From Chitinophaga sp. S165 (GTDB taxonomy: Bacteria > Bacteroidota > Bacteroidia > Chitinophagales > Chitinophagaceae): DNA of 64,000 bases. Under the pieces are notes generated by a model. The model did no database searches. It worked only from the letters and a program-made list of their open reading frames with translations, and was not told the origin of the DNA. How positions within the stretch are numbered: position 1 is the stretch's first letter; each line of letters starts with the position of its first letter. Made by a program: the position numbers and the translations under genes. The stretch lies in the NCBI RefSeq assembly GCF_003182155.1, contig NZ_QGTG01000001.1, forward strand, positions 372,001-436,000, written 5' to 3'. Positions 61,601-64,000 of this stretch are shown here, one piece after another.

Positions 61601-61762
61601 TGTAATGATGGTTATCTGCGTATTTGTTACATCCGGAAATGCTTCAATAGGTATGTTCCTGAAAGCAATTATCCCCCATATGATGAGGACAATTGTGGCA
61701 AAACCTATGAAGAGCCTGTTCTTCAGCGAAAAGGCAATGACTGATTTTATTATCTTCTGCAT
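58640..61762 (-). CDS. CzcA/CusA-type heavy-metal RND efflux pump
   Basis: The 1,040-residue protein is a full-length RND transporter with twelve membrane helices and two large periplasmic loops. It begins FRNIPIEAFPDVTNTQITI and carries the heavy-metal RND motif DFGIIIDGAVVMVE in helix 4 (about 394-408), with the proton-relay Asp and Glu residues. PTGPTGEIFRY and the FDDNVDDAFARQQVNNML region match CzcA/CusA rather than drug pumps. It exports divalent or monovalent metal cations with the adaptor and outer-membrane channel encoded upstream in the same operon. Which metal (Co/Zn/Cd or Cu/Ag) cannot be decided; the Met triad of CusA was not located. Confidence 0.9.
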   Translation of the reverse strand: MQKIIKSVIAFSLKNRLFIGFATIVLIIWGIIAFRNIPIEAFPDVTNTQITIITQWPGRSAEEVEKFVTVPIEIAMNPVQKKTSVRSTTVFGLSVVKVIFDDNVDDAFARQQVNNMLRDVEVPDGAEPDVQPPTGPTGEIFRYTLDSKTKTVKELKTLQDWVIERRLLNVPGVGDVVSFGGEVKTYEITVNPQKLASYDITPLDVYNAISKSNINVGGDVIVDNSQAYVVRGIGLLNNAEEIGNIIVDNINNTPILVKDIAQVDVSALPRLGQVGRDKQNDVVEGIIVMRKGENPSDVIKRVQERIDYLNAKVLPADVKINTFYNRDNLIEFATHTVLHNMLEGIIFVTVIVFLFMADWRTTVIVAIVIPLALLFAFICLTLKGMSANLLSMGAIDFGIIIDGAVVMVEGIFVLLDHKQHQLGMERFNKLSKLGLIKNTGGELGKAIFFSKLIIIAGLLPIFSFEKVEGKMFSPLAWTLGFALLGALLLTLTLIPLLSSILLRKNVREKHNVFVEWITNGVMKLFSRTYRNKRLSLIIAGALVVVGLFSFKFLGSEFLPELDEGAIYIRATCPLSVSLDESKVLANKMRRIILAFPEVKQVMSQTGRPNDGTDATGFYNIEFHVDIYPKKQWKSGMTKEELIDKMQKQLEVYPGVNLNFSQPIMDNVEEAVSGVKGSLCVKIYGDSLTYTEAKANQVYDIMKKIEGVEDLGVIRNIGQPEMRIDLDENKMALYGVTTADANAIIEMAIGGKAITQIYEGERKFQLRLRYEEKYRNNAEAISNLMVPTLRGARVPIKNIATIRTLTGPSIIFRDDNRRYTAVKFSIRGRDMGSVIAEAQGKVDKQVKLDKGYEMQWAGDFENQQRATKRLTQVVPISLLIIFLILFIMFGNVKDAGMVLLNVPFAIIGGIAALLITGTNFSISAGIGFIALFGICIQNGVILISVFKNNMQMVKRREFNHHTLEIAIRDGVRTRVRPVVMTALMAAIGLLPAALSRGIGSETSKPLAIVVIGGLITATILTLLVFPLFFYLGYRKVGQKMD

Positions 61763-61776
61763 AAGTTGCTGCTTGG

Positions 61777-62853
61777 CTAGTTAAGGTTAAGGGCATCATA
61801 AATAAAAACCTGTGAGCTGGTAACCACCAGTTCTCCTTCCTGCAAACCGGATATAAAAGCACGGTCGTCGATCCTGCGCAACAGGTTGATCTGGCGTATT
61901 TCCAGACCTGTTGGTTTCTTTACGATCACATACTGTTTACTGTTGTCCATCACCATTGCTTTGGCTGGAATGCTGAGAACTGCTCCTGTCGGCTTGGCAC
62001 TCACTTTAACGGTAGCAAACATTTCAGGTTTCAGTTCCCCGTTGGTGTTAGCCATGCTGATACGTACCTGCATGGTACGGTTAGCAGGATCAAGCACATT
62101 GTATACCTTGTCTATTTTGCCCTGGTATTCCTTGTCTGGGTTAGACAGCGTTTTAACTTTCACATCATCGCCCAGGCGAATATTTGCAATGTCTGATTCA
62201 TACACGTTTGCAATGATCCATACGGTCGATAGATCTGCAATGGTGAAGAGACTGTTGCTGTTGTCCTGCCTTACTTCAGAATTGTTGGAAATATTCTTTT
62301 CGATCACATAACCGCTGATAGGCGCTTTCAATGTGTAAGCCGCACTGCTGCCACCTGTGATATTAGCTACCTGCCGCGCCCTGTTCAGTTCTGATTGCGC
62401 TTTCTTGTATTCTATCTGAGCAGAGAGGTAATCCTGTTGTGTTGCCAGGCCGCCTTCAAAGAGGGATTTCTGTGTTTCCACGCTCTTCTTTGCCATCTCA
62501 AGACTCGACTCTGCAATGGATACATCGTTCGTGATACCGGCTACTTCCGAGCTTTGTAATACTGCCAGCACCTGACCTTGTTTTACATAGTCGCCCAGTT
62601 CCACCTGCACACTTTTTATCTTACCGCTTACGAGGGCATATACTTTAGATTCCTTGCTTTCATCGGGTTGTATCTTACCATTCAGTTTTATATTTTCTGA
62701 TGGCTCTTCCATCTTCGCAGCAGCAGTTTCCACATGTTTGAAGAGGCTATCGGAAATAGGAGCGTCGTCTTTTTTAACCTCCGGTTCATGTGAGCCGCAG
62801 GCAGAAAGCATACATACAAAAGCAACGGGAAGAAGATATATAAATGGTTTCAT
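61777..62853 (-). CDS. RND periplasmic adaptor lipoprotein (CzcB/CusB-like)
   Basis: The 358-residue protein has a lipobox LSAC with Cys19, so it is a lipoprotein anchored in the inner membrane. After a short linker come the barrel-sandwich (lipoyl-like) domain (SGKIKSVQVELGDYVKQGQV, about 80-100, and LKAPISGYVIEKNIS, about 173), a coiled-coil hairpin between them (SSLEMAKKSVETQKSLFEGG), and beta-barrel and membrane-proximal domains to the end. It joins the RND pump to the outer-membrane channel. Its stop is 14 bases before the pump start and the channel gene ends 11 bases before it, so the three are one operon. Confidence 0.9.
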   Translation of the reverse strand: MKPFIYLLPVAFVCMLSACGSHEPEVKKDDAPISDSLFKHVETAAAKMEEPSENIKLNGKIQPDESKESKVYALVSGKIKSVQVELGDYVKQGQVLAVLQSSEVAGITNDVSIAESSLEMAKKSVETQKSLFEGGLATQQDYLSAQIEYKKAQSELNRARQVANITGGSSAAYTLKAPISGYVIEKNISNNSEVRQDNSNSLFTIADLSTVWIIANVYESDIANIRLGDDVKVKTLSNPDKEYQGKIDKVYNVLDPANRTMQVRISMANTNGELKPEMFATVKVSAKPTGAVLSIPAKAMVMDNSKQYVIVKKPTGLEIRQINLLRRIDDRAFISGLQEGELVVTSSQVFIYDALNLN

Positions 62854-62864
62854 GACTGTTTCTG

Positions 62865-64000
62865 TTATTTATTGAACAAGGTTTTACCGATCGCGAAGTT
62901 GAGCGTCTCTATCGCCTGCATCCTCGCATTTTGCAGTTGGTTCAGCTGAAGGATATTTTCTTTATAAGAATCATAGAAATCTGTCAGTTCCAGCAGACTG
63001 ATATTCTTCTTCATAAAATTATCCGTGATGCTTCGTAACAGTTGCTCGAACTGTCCGCGGAAAGCAGGATCAACGGACTCCAGCATCTTGTCGGTATTGA
63101 CAGCCTTCACATATGCGGTCTGTACTTCATTCTCTACTGCCTGTGTTTGTTGCTGCACCAGTAGTTTGGTCTGGTCGATACTGAACTTTGCAGCTTTAAT
63201 ATTTCCCTGATTGCGGTTAAAGAAGGGCAGGTCGATACCCATATTCAGGAAGGTCGCATTGTTCACAAAGCTGCCTCGTTTATCGAAGTTGGCGCCCAGT
63301 GTAAGATCGGGTACTGCCATCGCTTTCTGCAAGCTGTAATTCTGCTGATTGTATTGAAGGCTGTTCTGCGCAAGCAGGAGGTCTTGTCTGTTGACATACG
63401 CGCTATCCACCAGGCTTGCTAAACTGGTTTGCCTTATTTCAGGAATACCTTCAACAGCATTGTCAGGCATATCAGGCACGAACCAGGTATGATTGTTCTG
63501 TAGCAACAACTGCAACTCCGCTTCCTGATCGTTCAGCTGATTCTGCATATTGGTGCGCTCGGCCCGGAGACTATACAATAAAGACCGGAGGCGTACCGCA
63601 TCTTTCAGCGTAACAAGTCCCTTTTGCTGGAGGTCCTTATAAGCAGCGTCCATCTTCTCCAGGGTAGCGATCTGCTCTCCATATGCATTCATAGAACTTT
63701 GCAGGTAATAGGCCTGGTAGAAATTACTGCGAAGTGTAAAACGGAGCGTACGCAACAGATCAAAGAACGCATTCTCCGCCATGTCCGCATTAGTACGGGC
63801 CAGCTGGACCTGTTTGTTCCTTTTGCCTGCGAGTGAGATCAGTTGTTGTATACCTACCTCATACTGGCCTGTCTGATTGCTGATATCGAAAAACTTTTTC
63901 CTGTCAGGATTATAGATATTACCACTGAGGGTAAGATTAGGATTATTGTATAACCTGGCTTGAATGATCTGTGCTTTCGCGATAGATACATTATACTTCT
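62865..64000 (-). CDS. TolC-family outer-membrane channel (CzcC-like), 5' end outside window
   Basis: The frame is open from the stop at 62865 to the right edge of the window, so at least 378 residues are encoded and the start lies outside; an internal ATG at 63782 is not the true start. The sequence shows two OEP repeats with long helices (SLQYNQQNYSLQKAMAVPDL, QTQAVENEVQTAYVKAVNT) and two beta-hairpin strands (LYNNPNLTLSGNIYN and NFDKRGSFVNNATFLNMG). It is the outer-membrane exit duct of the metal RND pump. Unlike the 242-residue protein of the EPS operon it is close to full TolC length. Confidence 0.85.
   Translation of the reverse strand, partial: KYNVSIAKAQIIQARLYNNPNLTLSGNIYNPDRKKFFDISNQTGQYEVGIQQLISLAGKRNKQVQLARTNADMAENAFFDLLRTLRFTLRSNFYQAYYLQSSMNAYGEQIATLEKMDAAYKDLQQKGLVTLKDAVRLRSLLYSLRAERTNMQNQLNDQEAELQLLLQNNHTWFVPDMPDNAVEGIPEIRQTSLASLVDSAYVNRQDLLLAQNSLQYNQQNYSLQKAMAVPDLTLGANFDKRGSFVNNATFLNMGIDLPFFNRNQGNIKAAKFSIDQTKLLVQQQTQAVENEVQTAYVKAVNTDKMLESVDPAFRGQFEQLLRSITDNFMKKNISLLELTDFYDSYKENILQLNQLQNARMQAIETLNFAIGKTLFNK

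Noticed and set aside
63782..64000. Start of the TolC-like channel at the ATG 63782
   Set aside because: The frame continues open to the window edge with family-typical sequence upstream, so this is an internal Met.

Overview
The window looks like a chromosomal segment of a Bacteroidota bacterium, most likely a Chitinophaga-type member of the Chitinophagaceae. The reasons are very large secreted proteins with type IX secretion (T9SS) C-terminal sorting domains, SprB-repeat adhesins, a CarboxypepD_reg/TonB-dependent receptor, TlpA-type envelope thioredoxins, a fused SpmA-SpmB protein, the GNAT-nitrilase fusion, and promoters resembling the Bacteroidota TTTG / TAnnTTTG pattern. No tRNA, rRNA, transposase, CRISPR array or integrase is visible.

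Region 1 (1-33,442) is an exopolysaccharide (EPS) locus built around a divergent centre at about 15.8-16.3 kb. Leftward run a GT2 glycosyltransferase, a 2,327-residue esterase/FN3/PA14/LamG T9SS protein, a Wzc-like co-polymerase with a degenerate kinase domain, an acyltransferase, a 38-residue membrane microprotein, a Wzy/ligase-type polymerase, a half-length TolC-like protein and a GT-C glycosyltransferase that leaves the window. Rightward run a single-domain response regulator, a priming sugar-phosphate transferase with an N-terminal pseudo-receiver, two GT2 enzymes, an AsnB-type amidotransferase, a GT4 enzyme and a methyltransferase, with overlaps or tiny gaps that suggest one transcript. 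A TlpA protein, a Wzx-type flippase, a second esterase-fronted T9SS protein (beta-helix plus PKD repeats), a hexapeptide acetyltransferase and another glycosyltransferase complete the locus. A sugar would be primed and extended on undecaprenyl phosphate, modified (acyl, amide, methyl), flipped, polymerised and exported, while the two T9SS proteins could act on or bind the matrix.

Region 2 (33.5-48.2 kb) is mixed core and accessory content: a GNAT-nitrilase fusion with a thiamine-binding protein, a GT-C membrane enzyme, YeiH, SpmAB, the conserved GTPase-family ATPase YchF, an A/T-rich RloA/RloB-like pair (candidate phage defence), an APH-fold kinase, a secreted six-hairpin glycosidase-like protein and a TonB-dependent receptor.

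Region 3 (48.2-64 kb) holds two tandem paralogous SprB-repeat T9SS proteins whose promoters are duplicated with them, a small membrane protein, a TlpA/DUF4369-like thioredoxin, and a CzcCBA-type heavy-metal RND efflux operon that runs off the right edge. Several strong hairpin terminators separate the units.
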